Shown here: one piece after another, positions 1 through 9,612 of the stretch
How the letters are laid out: each line of letters starts with the position of its first letter
How positions within the stretch are numbered: the first letter of the stretch is position 1
Source: Rhodospirillaceae bacterium
Lineage (GTDB): Bacteria > Pseudomonadota > Alphaproteobacteria > TMED109
Reading direction: 5' to 3'
DNA length: 44,461 nucleotides
Assembly (NCBI GenBank): GCA_902527765.1
Contig: CABZPW010000004.1
Span: forward strand, 1 to 44,461
Notes under the pieces: model-generated
Seen by the model: only the letters and a program-made list of their open reading frames with translations
What the model was told of the DNA's origin: nothing
Database searches by the model: none
Made by a program: the position numbers and the translations under genes

Positions 1-62
1 AAGATCAGCCAGAAAACTGGCTGTGGATTCATAGAAGATGGCAAAAAGATTTATATGTATGA
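1..62 (+). CDS. C-terminal end of an LpxL/HtrB-like lysophospholipid acyltransferase (partial, 5' truncated by window)
   Basis: Frame from position 3 reads DQPENWLWIHRRWQKDLYV* (stop 60-62), resembling the C-terminal 'PEQW.W.HRRWK' signature of lipid A acyltransferases. Confidence 0.65.
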   Translation, partial: DQPENWLWIHRRWQKDLYV

Positions 63-878
63 TTAATCTTTATTTTTTATTAAGAGCTGAGGGTCTATTC
101 TAGTGCCATTTATTTCCATTCTCCAATCTAAATGAGGACCAGTAGATCTACCAGTAGACCCTACTCTTCCAATTACCTGTCCTAAATGTACTTTTTCACC
201 AACCTTTACAAAAATTTCTGATAAATGTAAGAGTGAAGAAGTTAAGCCTAAACCGTGAGATATAATTATAGTACCACCAGAAAAATAGAGATCATCCTCA
301 CTAAGAACAACAATACCGTCACTTGGTGATACCACTATTGTTCCTTTTTTATTTGCTATATCAATACCATAATGAGGTCTTTTTGGTACTCCATTAAGAA
401 TTCTTTGACTTCCATAAACTCCTGTTATTATACCTTGTACAGGCATAATAAAGCCTGCTTTATAATATGAAAAATTATAAAATATTTTTTTAGACTTTTT
501 GATTAATTCTACTTCTCTTTTTATTCTATCATAGTAACTTTTTGGTGGAGTAACTTTATTTTTGTCTAAATTATCAATTCTTTGTATTTTATAGTTTCTT
601 TTACTAATATTAATTTTTTTAATTAAAATATTTCCTGAGTCATAAATAATTTTAACAATTGATTGATTTTTATGCTTTCTTTTGAACCCTAATAGAAAAT
701 TTCCATAATCGTCTACAGGAATTATTTGATCATCAAAAAAAACTTTTCCATCTTGCTCTAGTTTTCCAAAAACTAAACCTCCTTGGATAAAATTTCCTTC
801 TAAGTCTACTGCGTTTGTGCCTGAACATAGTAAAAAAAATAAAAAAATAAAATTTTTATATAGGTTATTTTTCTTCAT
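63..878 (-). CDS. M23 family metallopeptidase (LytM-like), secreted
   Basis: 271-aa ORF; N-terminal hydrophobic signal; C-terminal 'RPHYGIDIANKKGT...SHGLGLTSSLLHLSEIFVKVGEKVHLGQVIGRVGSTGRSTGPHLDWRM' is a canonical M23 domain. Confidence 0.9.
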   Translation of the reverse strand: MKKNNLYKNFIFLFFLLCSGTNAVDLEGNFIQGGLVFGKLEQDGKVFFDDQIIPVDDYGNFLLGFKRKHKNQSIVKIIYDSGNILIKKINISKRNYKIQRIDNLDKNKVTPPKSYYDRIKREVELIKKSKKIFYNFSYYKAGFIMPVQGIITGVYGSQRILNGVPKRPHYGIDIANKKGTIVVSPSDGIVVLSEDDLYFSGGTIIISHGLGLTSSLLHLSEIFVKVGEKVHLGQVIGRVGSTGRSTGPHLDWRMEINGTRIDPQLLIKNKD

Positions 879-2184
879 GGCTGGTTATTTTGGCTTTAGC
901 TTTACCATCTACAAACTTCAAGATCACATCTTTATGGTTTTTCAAAGTATTTATATTTTTAATTAACTTATTATCCATGCTTTTTATAACAACAAAGCCT
1001 TTTTCCAGCCACCTCTCATAAGAACATGAGTGTAATATACTAACTTTACTTTTCATTAAATCTGATTTTTTTTTTACTAATGCATTAAAGCTTTGCTGAA
1101 AAAAATTAAATTGTCTTAATAAATTAGAATTATAATCCTTTATTTTTCTATCTTGTTTGATTAAGCTCAGACCCTTAATTAAACTTTCTATTCTTTTAAT
1201 ATAATTATGAATAAAACTTCTTATTTTTTCATATTCAGAGTTTAGCTTTCCTTCTAGCCCCGCTAAAAATAAATATGGATTTACAATTTTTGCCTCATAT
1301 GAATCTAATTTATACATTTTTAAATTAATAAGGCTTTCTATATAATTTTTTTTATTTTCTGATAAAAGTTCTAATCTTTCCAACAGTTCTTTTTTTTCTG
1401 GTATTACTACATCGGCAGCAGCTGTAGGAGTTGAAGCTCTGTAGTCAGACACAAAGTCTGAAATAGAAAAGTCAGTTTCATGTCCAACAGCAGATATTAT
1501 TGGAATATCAGAATTAAAAATTGCATGCGCAATCTTCTCACTATTAAAACTCATTAAATCCTCCAAGCTTCCTCCTCCCCTTGCTAAAATAATAACATCT
1601 GGTTTCTTTTTAGAACTATTGAAACCTAAAATAGCACTTTCAATTTCTTGTTCTGCATCATTTCCCTGAACGGCTACAGGCCACAATAAGATATTACTAG
1701 GAAACCTTTCCTTAATTCTTTTTTTAATATCTTCAATCACAGCACCTGTAGGGGATGTGATAATTCCTATAATATTTGGAATATACGGTAACTTTTTCTT
1801 ATTTTTTTCATCAAAATAACCTAGCTTCTGCAATTTTTTTTTTCTTTGCTCTATTAACTGTAATAATGCACCTTCACCTGCGAAAGATATATTCTCTACT
1901 ATAAAATTATAGTTAGACCTAGGCATATAAGTACTTATTTTACCTAAAGCTACAACCTCTAACCCTTCTTCAGGCATTATTTCTAAAAAACTTGCTCTTC
2001 CTCTCCATATTATGGAGGCTAAATTAGCTTCTTCATCTTTAAGGTTAAAATAAAAGTGTCCCGAGTTTGCTCTTGTTAAACCTGAAATCTCTCCTTTTAT
2101 TTTCACTCTATTAAACTGATTTTCTAAACTATGCTTGATATTAGTAGAAATCTCTGAAACGCTATATTCTGGGATATTTGACAT
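865..2184 (-). CDS. xseA: Exodeoxyribonuclease VII large subunit
   Basis: N-terminal OB fold 'YSVSEISTNIKHSLENQFNRVKIKGEISG', 'GIITSPTGAVIEDI', 'ARGGGSLEDLMSFNSEKIAHAIFNSDIPIISAVGHETDFSISDFVSDYRASTPTAAAD'. Confidence 0.95.
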   Translation of the reverse strand: MSNIPEYSVSEISTNIKHSLENQFNRVKIKGEISGLTRANSGHFYFNLKDEEANLASIIWRGRASFLEIMPEEGLEVVALGKISTYMPRSNYNFIVENISFAGEGALLQLIEQRKKKLQKLGYFDEKNKKKLPYIPNIIGIITSPTGAVIEDIKKRIKERFPSNILLWPVAVQGNDAEQEIESAILGFNSSKKKPDVIILARGGGSLEDLMSFNSEKIAHAIFNSDIPIISAVGHETDFSISDFVSDYRASTPTAAADVVIPEKKELLERLELLSENKKNYIESLINLKMYKLDSYEAKIVNPYLFLAGLEGKLNSEYEKIRSFIHNYIKRIESLIKGLSLIKQDRKIKDYNSNLLRQFNFFQQSFNALVKKKSDLMKSKVSILHSCSYERWLEKGFVVIKSMDNKLIKNINTLKNHKDVILKFVDGKAKAKITSHEEK

Positions 2185-2238
2185 AATTGAAGTTAACTGT
2201 AATTATAAGTTTATCACAAATTGGAGAAATTAGAAAAT

Positions 2239-3489
2239 ATGAATGTACTCGTTTTAGGAAGTGGAGGAAGAGAGCATTCATTATGCTATAATCTAATAAA
2301 ATCTAAAAAAATTTCTAATTTATGGTGTATGCCTGGAAATGCTGGGATTAATAGAATTGCTAAATTTTCAAAATTAAATACAGATGATAATCAAAGCATA
2401 CTAGATTTTTGTATAAAAAAAAAAATAGAACTAGTCATACCTGGATCAGAAGAATTTTTAGCAAAAGGAGTAGGCGACTATCTCAGACTTAATGGAATAA
2501 AAGTTTTTGGTCCTTCAAAAAAAAGTGCTCTTTTAGAGTCATCAAAAATTTTTACAAAACAAATTTGCAAAATAGGAAATATTAATACTGCTAAATGGGA
2601 AGTTTTTAAAAATTCAAAAATAGCTCTTAAAAAAATTAGACAATTAAAATTTCCTATTGTAATAAAATTAGATAAGTTAGCTGCAGGCAAAGGAGTATTA
2701 GTTGCAAAAAACTTTGAAGATGCTAAACGTTTTTTAAATAAAGTAGAACAAGGTAAAATAGGTGATAGTAACTCAAAAATTATTGTAGAGAAGAAACTTA
2801 CAGGGAAAGAAGCAAGCTTTTTTTATATAGTAGATGGCAATTCCTCAAAATTCATAGGAAGTGCTCAAGATTATAAAAGAGTTGGTGAAAATAATACTGG
2901 TCTTAATACTGGTGGAATGGGTTGTATATCACCCTCACCATATGAAAATGAAAAAAATATTAAATTAATTAATAAAAAATTTATTGAACCAACGATAAAA
3001 GCTATGAATTTTTTAGGATATCCTTTCAAAGGTGTATTGTATGCAGGTCTCATGTTTACTAAGTCTGATGTCTTTTTAATAGAATATAATATTAGGTTAG
3101 GTGATCCTGAATGTCAGGCATTAATTGCTCGATTAAATAGTAACTTTTTAGATATTTGTATAGCTACAGAAGAACAAAATCTTAAAGATATACAAATTAA
3201 GCTTAGTGCGAAAAAAAGTATATGTATTGTTATGGCAAGTAAAGGATATCCCGAGAATTATAAATCAGGTTATACTATAAAAGGTATAGAAAAAGTTACT
3301 GGTAATAATATAGTTTTTCAAGCGGGGACTAAACTTAACAAAAATAAAGATTTAGTTACTGATGGTGGTAGAGTTCTCAATATAATTTCAAAACAGCAAA
3401 CACTAGAAAAAGCGAAAGCAGAGGCTTACAAACTGATTGAAAATATTAAATGTTCTAATCTTTTTTACCGAAAAGATATAGGAGATTGA
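2239..3489 (+). CDS. purD: Phosphoribosylamine-glycine ligase
   Basis: 'MNVLVLGSGGREHSL', 'GKGVLVAKN', 'GVLYAGLMFT', 'EYNIRLGDPECQ' are GARS motifs; ORF track start 2221 is a TTG, the family start is the ATG at 2239. Confidence 0.95.
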   Translation: MNVLVLGSGGREHSLCYNLIKSKKISNLWCMPGNAGINRIAKFSKLNTDDNQSILDFCIKKKIELVIPGSEEFLAKGVGDYLRLNGIKVFGPSKKSALLESSKIFTKQICKIGNINTAKWEVFKNSKIALKKIRQLKFPIVIKLDKLAAGKGVLVAKNFEDAKRFLNKVEQGKIGDSNSKIIVEKKLTGKEASFFYIVDGNSSKFIGSAQDYKRVGENNTGLNTGGMGCISPSPYENEKNIKLINKKFIEPTIKAMNFLGYPFKGVLYAGLMFTKSDVFLIEYNIRLGDPECQALIARLNSNFLDICIATEEQNLKDIQIKLSAKKSICIVMASKGYPENYKSGYTIKGIEKVTGNNIVFQAGTKLNKNKDLVTDGGRVLNIISKQQTLEKAKAEAYKLIENIKCSNLFYRKDIGD

Positions 3490-3491
3490 TT

Positions 3492-3941
3492 TTATTTTCT
3501 TAAATTTTTAAAAAAACCCTTAAATAACTCTGAAAACATTTCTTCTCCTATACCTCCATAAATATCGGGCTTAAAGCCTTTAAAGTTTTCATGAAATATT
3601 TTAATTCCATTTTTTACTCCTAAATTATTATCATCATATAAACCAAAATAAATTGAGCTAATAAGATATTTAGATATTGCATAACTACAGAAAATACAAG
3701 GCTCAAGGGAACTATATATTTTATAACCTTTTAAATTATTAGTTTTTAATTTTTTTACTGCCTTTTTAATTGCTATATATTCAGCATGAGCTAAAGGGTC
3801 GTTATTTTTTATTACTAAATTATGTGCTTTTGAAATAATTTTCTTATCATTAAAGATTACTGCTCCAACTGGTACCTCATTTTTTTTTAGAGCTTTTTCT
3901 GACTCTAGGTATGCTACTTTTAATATTTGTGATAGTTTCAA
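3492..3941 (-). CDS. tadA: tRNA-specific adenosine deaminase / nucleoside deaminase
   Basis: 'EVPVGAVIF', 'HAEYIAI', 'SLEPCIFCSYAI' zinc-deaminase motifs; 149 aa. Confidence 0.88.
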   Translation of the reverse strand: MKLSQILKVAYLESEKALKKNEVPVGAVIFNDKKIISKAHNLVIKNNDPLAHAEYIAIKKAVKKLKTNNLKGYKIYSSLEPCIFCSYAISKYLISSIYFGLYDDNNLGVKNGIKIFHENFKGFKPDIYGGIGEEMFSELFKGFFKNLRK

Positions 3942-3970
3942 TATATTTAATTTTAATATTAAGATGTTTT

Positions 3971-4699
3971 ATGAAAAAAAAACCATTAATAGGATTAACA
4001 TTAGATCTAGAAAATAATAAATCATATTCAAAGTTTCCCTGGTATGCTATACGCCAGAATTATTGTAGTGCTATAACTAATATGGGTGGCATACCTATAC
4101 CATTAGTTTATGATATAAATTCTATAAATACAATGGTAGAAAAATTAGATGGATTTGTTATAACTGGGGGAGCCTTTGATATTAACCCCACTTATTTTTC
4201 TGAGAAAAAAAAATTTAAAACTATTGTTACTAAAGAAGATAGAACTGAATATGAAATTAGATTATGTAATGAAGTATTAAAAAAAAATCTTCCGTTATTG
4301 GGAATATGTGGGGGACAACAACTAATAAACGTGATTTATGGTGGCAGTTTAATACAAGATATTAATAAGGAGGTTGATACTAATATAAAACATGAGCAAC
4401 CTAACCCAAGAAATCAAACCAGTCATACTGTTAATATTAAAAAAAATACTTTCCTGAGTAAAATAATTAAAAAAAGAAAAATAAATGTAAATAGTGCCCA
4501 TCATCAAGCAGTTAAAAAAGTAGGTACTGGATTAAATGTTAATGCTGTAGCTTCAGATGGGATAATTGAAGGCATAGAGGATAAAAGTCTAAACTTTTGT
4601 ATTGGTTTACAGTGGCACCCAGAGTTTTTAATAGAGGAAAGCGATAAACAAGTCTACAAAAGATTTTTAGAGGCAGCAAAAAATAATGTTAAAAGATAA
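3971..4699 (+). CDS. Gamma-glutamyl-gamma-aminobutyrate hydrolase-like class I glutamine amidotransferase (peptidase C26)
   Basis: 'MKKKPLIGLTLD', 'LDGFVITGGAFDINPTYF', 'PLLGICGGQQLINV', 'VNSAHHQAVK', 'GLQWHPEF'. Track start 3911 runs antisense to tadA; the ATG at 3971 fits the family. Confidence 0.85.
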   Translation: MKKKPLIGLTLDLENNKSYSKFPWYAIRQNYCSAITNMGGIPIPLVYDINSINTMVEKLDGFVITGGAFDINPTYFSEKKKFKTIVTKEDRTEYEIRLCNEVLKKNLPLLGICGGQQLINVIYGGSLIQDINKEVDTNIKHEQPNPRNQTSHTVNIKKNTFLSKIIKKRKINVNSAHHQAVKKVGTGLNVNAVASDGIIEGIEDKSLNFCIGLQWHPEFLIEESDKQVYKRFLEAAKNNVKR

Positions 4700-5240
4700 A
4701 ACAATTTTGATAGCACTTAATAAACCAAAAGGATTTATTTGTACTCACAAAGATGAATTTAATAGGAAGAAAGCTATTGATCTTATACCAAAAAAAACTT
4801 TTCAAACTATTAAGGGAAAAATTCACTTAATCGGAAGATTAGATTATAATTCTCAAGGACTTCTTTTGCTTACCAATAATACTAAAATTAAGCACTTTTT
4901 AGAGTCTCCATCAAATAAAATTATTAGAATTTATAAAGTAAAAGTGCAAGGCATTATTGATTTACAAATAATTAAAAAAATAAAAAGAGGATTGATTATT
5001 AATAAACTAAAATACTGTGTTAAAAGCATTAAAATTATTAGTACTACTAGGTCTTATTCCTGGGTATTAATAAAACTTGATGAAGGAAAAAATAATCATA
5101 TTCGTAAAATTTTTAAGAGAATAGGATTTAGTGTAAATAAATTAATAAGAATACAATATGGTCCCATAAAGTTATCATCATTAAAATCAGGTGATTTAAA
5201 GTTTATTAGTCCTTTTAAGTTAAATTTAGTCAATCTATGA
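4686..5240 (+). CDS. RsuA/RluB/RluE-family pseudouridine synthase lacking an S4 domain
   Basis: 'LIALNKPKGFICTHKDE', catalytic 'IGRLDYNSQGLLLLTNN', 'GKNNHIRKIFKRIGFSVNKLIRIQYGPI'. N-terminus starts directly at the catalytic domain. Confidence 0.85.
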   Translation: MLKDKTILIALNKPKGFICTHKDEFNRKKAIDLIPKKTFQTIKGKIHLIGRLDYNSQGLLLLTNNTKIKHFLESPSNKIIRIYKVKVQGIIDLQIIKKIKRGLIINKLKYCVKSIKIISTTRSYSWVLIKLDEGKNNHIRKIFKRIGFSVNKLIRIQYGPIKLSSLKSGDLKFISPFKLNLVNL

Positions 5241-5791
5241 AAATAACTACAGGTATTTATAAATTTAAAAAAATACATACACTAAAAAATCGTAAACTTC
5301 GACCGACCTCTAATAAAATTAGAAATGCTGTATTTAATATTTTAGTTAATAAATATATAATGAATAGCTGGTCTAACAAGACGCACTTATTGGATGCTTT
5401 TTCTGGATCAGGTATTGTTGCTATTGAAGGTCTTTCTAGAAATATTAACAAGGCTACTTTGATTGAAGCTGATAGTACTATATTTGAAAACCTGAAAAAA
5501 AATGTTGAGGAACTAAATCTCAAAAAAAAAGTAACCCTAATTAATGATGATTTTTTTAATACAAGCCTAGCTAAAAATGAATATTTTATAGTTTATTTAG
5601 ATCCACCTTACTTAAAAAACTTTACAAATCTAGCTATAAAGAAAATACTAGATGAAAGAGCTTTAAAAAAGGGCGGAATAATCATCAGTGAAACAAATAA
5701 AAATCATAAATATGATAAGTATTTAAATCAATATATATCAACACAAAAAAAATATGGTAACACTTTAATTACCTTCTTTAAATTTCTCTAA
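5237..5791 (+). CDS. rsmD: 16S rRNA (guanine(966)-N(2))-methyltransferase
   Basis: 'RPTSNKIRNAVFNIL', 'LLDAFSGSGIVAIEGLSR', 'YLDPPY' motifs. Confidence 0.9.
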   Translation: MKITTGIYKFKKIHTLKNRKLRPTSNKIRNAVFNILVNKYIMNSWSNKTHLLDAFSGSGIVAIEGLSRNINKATLIEADSTIFENLKKNVEELNLKKKVTLINDDFFNTSLAKNEYFIVYLDPPYLKNFTNLAIKKILDERALKKGGIIISETNKNHKYDKYLNQYISTQKKYGNTLITFFKFL

Positions 5792-7533
5792 GTTCTACCA
5801 AATAATGCTTCAACATCTTTTAATCTTAATTCTACAAATGTTGGCCTTCCATGATTACATTGAGAAGAATTAGGAGTCTTTTCCATTAACCTTAATATTG
5901 AATTCATTTCCTCAATATTTAATTTTTTTCCTGCCCTGACGCTATTATGACATGCAATACTAGATAAAATCCTTTCTATACCTGAGTCTTCTGGATTAAT
6001 CTCACCCAAAACATTAATTTGTTCTTTTAAATCTTGAAATAAGCTATCTATATTTATTTTTCCTAAAATAGCTGGGATTTCTCTTACTATTATTGAGTTT
6101 TCACCATAATCATCAAATTCAAACCCTAATTCACTTATAGCTTTTTTATTTTTAAGTAATAATATTTTACCCTCTTCTATATTAACTACTTCTGGGAGAA
6201 GTAAAACTTGTTTTAAAATTTTTCTTTTTTTATAGTTTTTCTTTAAATTTTCTAAAACTATTCTCTCATGTGCAGCATGTTGATCTATAAGTATCAAACT
6301 ATCCTCAGTTTGAGATACTATAAACATATTATTAATTTGAGCTTTAGCGTACCCTAGCTGGTTTGTATTAGTTTGTATTTTATTAACTTTATTTACAACG
6401 TTATCATTATTTTCTTCTGTCTTCTCATATTGAAATAAGTATTCTTTTTTATTTGTTAGGTTTTCATTAAAGTTTACTTGCATGTTTGTTTTCATTTTAC
6501 TTATTAAATGTTTTTCTGCTTCTACAGAAAACTTCAACCCAGTCTCTTGTAACTTTTTTCTAATTATTTTTATAATAGAAGAATTAATAATATTTCTATT
6601 TAAAATTCTAACTTCAGATTTTGTAGGATGTACATTAATATCTAGATTATTAGAATCAATATTTAAATATAAAAGGACTACCGGAAACCTATTACCAGCT
6701 AATAAGCCTGAATAAGCAGCTTTAAAAACACCTAATAGTAGTTTATCTTTTATAATTCTACCATTAATGATAATAGTTGTTAAATTCCAATTAGATTTAT
6801 TAAAAGTTGGAATACTAACAAACATTTTAATGTTGAAATTTTCAAGATTTTTTTCTATGTAAAGAGAACTTTTATAAAAGTCATTTCCATATATTTCGAG
6901 CACCCTTTTTTTTAATTTTTCATTATTTATTCTGCCTATAAGCTCAAGTTTAGTTTTTTTATCTTCTATTAAAATAAATGAAATATGAGGATATGCTAAA
7001 GAAATTTTTTTAATGAAATTTCTTATTGCAATACTTTCAGAGTTTTCTGATTTTAAAAATTTTTTCCTTACTGGAAGGTTTCTAAATATATTTTCTACTT
7101 TAATCAATGTACCTACATTTCCTTTTGACGGCTTGATACTTAATGGTTTGCCAAATATAACTTTTAACTCATAGGCCTCTGTAGAATCTTTAGTTCGACT
7201 AATCATAGTAAACTCTGAAGCATTACTAATAGAGTACAAGGCTTCTCCTCTAAACCCTAAGGTGACAATATTATTAAGAGTACGCATATTCAATTTTGAG
7301 GTTGTATGTCTGCCCACAGCTGTTTCTATATACTTTTGCTCTATCCCTATACCATTATCTGAAACTACTATTTTAGATATACCTCCTTTTTCTATACTAA
7401 TTTTTACTTTGCTTGCTCTAGCATCAATAGAATTTTCTATTAATTCCTTTACTACGGCAACAGGTCTTTCAATAACCTCTCCTGCAGCTATTTCATTTAT
7501 AATTTCAGGTGGTAATAAATTTATTTTTTGCAT
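5788..7533 (-). CDS. mutL: DNA mismatch repair endonuclease MutL
   Basis: 'IAAGEVIERPVAVVKELIENSIDA', 'DNGIGI', 'GFRGEALYSI', C-terminal 'CHNSVRAGKKL', 'CNHGRPTFVEL'. Confidence 0.96.
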   Translation of the reverse strand: MQKINLLPPEIINEIAAGEVIERPVAVVKELIENSIDARASKVKISIEKGGISKIVVSDNGIGIEQKYIETAVGRHTTSKLNMRTLNNIVTLGFRGEALYSISNASEFTMISRTKDSTEAYELKVIFGKPLSIKPSKGNVGTLIKVENIFRNLPVRKKFLKSENSESIAIRNFIKKISLAYPHISFILIEDKKTKLELIGRINNEKLKKRVLEIYGNDFYKSSLYIEKNLENFNIKMFVSIPTFNKSNWNLTTIIINGRIIKDKLLLGVFKAAYSGLLAGNRFPVVLLYLNIDSNNLDINVHPTKSEVRILNRNIINSSIIKIIRKKLQETGLKFSVEAEKHLISKMKTNMQVNFNENLTNKKEYLFQYEKTEENNDNVVNKVNKIQTNTNQLGYAKAQINNMFIVSQTEDSLILIDQHAAHERIVLENLKKNYKKRKILKQVLLLPEVVNIEEGKILLLKNKKAISELGFEFDDYGENSIIVREIPAILGKINIDSLFQDLKEQINVLGEINPEDSGIERILSSIACHNSVRAGKKLNIEEMNSILRLMEKTPNSSQCNHGRPTFVELRLKDVEALFGRT

Positions 7534-8746
7534 CTTGCTTTAAATTTTTTTTAATTCTAGATTTAACTTTTTCTACTGCAGGTTGATTAAATGGATTAAT
7601 TCCTATTAACTTGCCTATTAAAGATACTTCTAAAAAAAACGAAGTCATGAGTTTTATTACTGATTCTTCTTTATCATCTTCTATGTAAATTATTCTTACT
7701 TGTGCACCTGCCTTCCTTAATTCAGCTGCAGTAGACTCTGCCATAATATTTAGCAAATCTCCCATTCTTCTATTGTTCAAATAAGCTGGTAAAATATTTT
7801 TATTATTTTTTACTTTAAAGTCATGGGTTCTTTTTTTTGGAATAACTATAGTAAAAATTAAATTCTTTGGCCCATCTAACCACATTTGCAATTGACTATG
7901 TTGGTCTACTGCTCCTAATGCTGAAATAAGGTGTAAACCTAGACCATTTTTCCCTAGGGATTCGTTCCACAACTGTTTATACCAATTACCGACATTCATA
8001 AGACTATCCGAATAAACTAAAAATATATGACCTGAGATTTTTCTTTTTTTTATTATTTGTGATACAGCAGTCATAAAAATATTTTTAGCATTATTTTTAC
8101 CTAATAAATCTTTTTTAAAGCTTTTATCCACTAACTTTTTTAATTTAATGCTATTTATTCCTGCTAAATACATAGGGAGTAATCCTGTTAAGGAAAAACA
8201 TGAAAACCTTCCTCCAATAGTTTCATCATGGTCTAAAACATCTATACTATGTTTATTAGCTATATTTCTTAGTGTTGAATTTTTTTTATCAGAGATAATT
8301 AACGTATTATTTTTTAAATCTAAGTTATTCTTAAAGCTATTCATAAGAATATCAAATAAGCATAATACTTCCAAAGTTTCACCTGATTTGCTAATTATCA
8401 ATAGCCCTAAATTATTTTTTTTATTATTTTTAAAAAAATTTTTTAATGTTGATGGGTCAAGATTTTCAATAAAGTTAATTTTTTTTTCATTATATAAACT
8501 GATTATAGCTTTAGCTCCTAAGCTAGACCCTCCTGTTCCTATTAACAAAAAACTATCTATATTTTTGAATTTTTTTTTATATTTTTTTAGATGACTAAAA
8601 ATTTCTTTATTATTATCTGACCTTAAAAAGCTAAACTCATTAGAGGTTTTATTAATTCCTTTCTTAATTTTTATTAATTTATTATTTAAGTCACTTAAGG
8701 TTTTATTGTTTGTTAATTTTTTCCATCCTTTTAAATCAATTAACAT
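7505..8746 (-). CDS. pgi: Glucose-6-phosphate isomerase (short form)
   Basis: 'LLIGTGGSSLGAKAI', 'LLIISKSGETLEVL', 'GGRFSCFSLTGLLPMYLAG', 'NESLGKNG', 'DQHSQLQMWLDGP'; 413 aa. Confidence 0.9.
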   Translation of the reverse strand: MLIDLKGWKKLTNNKTLSDLNNKLIKIKKGINKTSNEFSFLRSDNNKEIFSHLKKYKKKFKNIDSFLLIGTGGSSLGAKAIISLYNEKKINFIENLDPSTLKNFFKNNKKNNLGLLIISKSGETLEVLCLFDILMNSFKNNLDLKNNTLIISDKKNSTLRNIANKHSIDVLDHDETIGGRFSCFSLTGLLPMYLAGINSIKLKKLVDKSFKKDLLGKNNAKNIFMTAVSQIIKKRKISGHIFLVYSDSLMNVGNWYKQLWNESLGKNGLGLHLISALGAVDQHSQLQMWLDGPKNLIFTIVIPKKRTHDFKVKNNKNILPAYLNNRRMGDLLNIMAESTAAELRKAGAQVRIIYIEDDKEESVIKLMTSFFLEVSLIGKLIGINPFNQPAVEKVKSRIKKNLKQDAKNKFITT

Positions 8747-8762
8747 AATTCATTAGTACCAG

Positions 8763-9125
8763 CTATTTTAGCACAATAGCTTTCGTATTTAATATTTTCT
8801 TTAAAATTCTTTTTTCCTTTGATTTTATTTGCGTTGAATCATTATCTGCAGTGTCCTTCTTTCTAATTTTGTTATTTAGAATATCATCAACGCTAAGTTC
8901 CTCATCCTCTAAGCTTAAGTTATTTTTTTTTATTGTTTTATTTTTTAATTTTGGTGGCCTTAAAAACATATCAGGCGGCATTTCTAAAGGAGCTTTTCTA
9001 GAAACAGAAAACTGATCATTCTTTTTTTTTGTAACTCCAATTTTTTGAAGACTTTCATTGGAACAAGAAATAAGTAACAATGTTAAAATGGTGCTTAAAA
9101 AAAAGTATAAATAATTAAGTTTCAT
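8763..9125 (-). CDS. DUF3035-like lipoprotein (related to the alphaproteobacterial BamF-type proteins, from memory)
   Basis: Lipoprotein signal 'LTLLLISCSNE' and the motif 'DQFSVSRKAPLEMPPDMFLRPP', resembling DUF3035 'DEFaVvrRaPLviPPdf.LrpP'. Confidence 0.65.
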   Translation of the reverse strand: MKLNYLYFFLSTILTLLLISCSNESLQKIGVTKKKNDQFSVSRKAPLEMPPDMFLRPPKLKNKTIKKNNLSLEDEELSVDDILNNKIRKKDTADNDSTQIKSKEKRILKKILNTKAIVLK

Positions 9126-9609
9126 TTTTGTTATTAAAAATATTATCAAACAATAAAAAAATTACTCCCAGAGTAATAAAAATATCAGCAAAATTAAAAG
9201 CTGGCCAATGAAAATTATATATAAAAAAATCAATAAAGTCTATTACTCCCCCAAAATAAACTCTATCTATAGCATTTCCTAAAGCGCCAGCAGATATTAA
9301 ACCTAAACTAATTCTAAATACTTTTGTGTCAGAAAAAATTGCTAATAAAATTAAAAAACATCCCACCACTATTGAAAATATTGAGAAAAAATATCTTCCT
9401 AAAATACCCCATTCACTGAACATACCAAAACTTACGCCTGTATTTCTTACAAAGACAATGTTTAAAAAAGATAATAGTTGCATGTCCTCAAAGCTGTTCT
9501 CTAACATTATTTTAGAAATAAAAATTTTTATGCATTGATCAATCAAGACTAAAAAAGTAATTGCTAAAAGCGTTTCTATAACTCTTACTAAATTAAGTGA
9601 CTTCCACAT
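9115..9609 (-). CDS. lspA: Signal peptidase II (prolipoprotein)
   Basis: 'FLVLIDQCIKIFI', 'VRNTGVSFGMFS', 'GALGNAIDRVYFGGVIDFIDF', 'WPAFNFADIFITLG'. Confidence 0.95.
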   Translation of the reverse strand: MWKSLNLVRVIETLLAITFLVLIDQCIKIFISKIMLENSFEDMQLLSFLNIVFVRNTGVSFGMFSEWGILGRYFFSIFSIVVGCFLILLAIFSDTKVFRISLGLISAGALGNAIDRVYFGGVIDFIDFFIYNFHWPAFNFADIFITLGVIFLLFDNIFNNKNET

Positions 9610-9612
9610 ATT

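Noticed and set aside
2478-2690. Minus-strand 70-aa ORF inside purD (and similar shadow ORFs, e.g. 2871-3053, 5257-5523, 7262-7543, 8148-8594, 24369-24623, 28422-28778, 31503-31766)
   Set aside because: Antisense to well-supported conserved genes, no recognisable domains; the hydrophobic residues are expected from reading AT-rich coding DNA backwards.
3911-3970. Hydrophobic N-terminal extension (MLLLIFVIVSIYLILILRCF) of the class-I amidotransferase
   Set aside because: It is antisense to the tadA N-terminus; the family start MKKKPLIGLTLD is at 3971.
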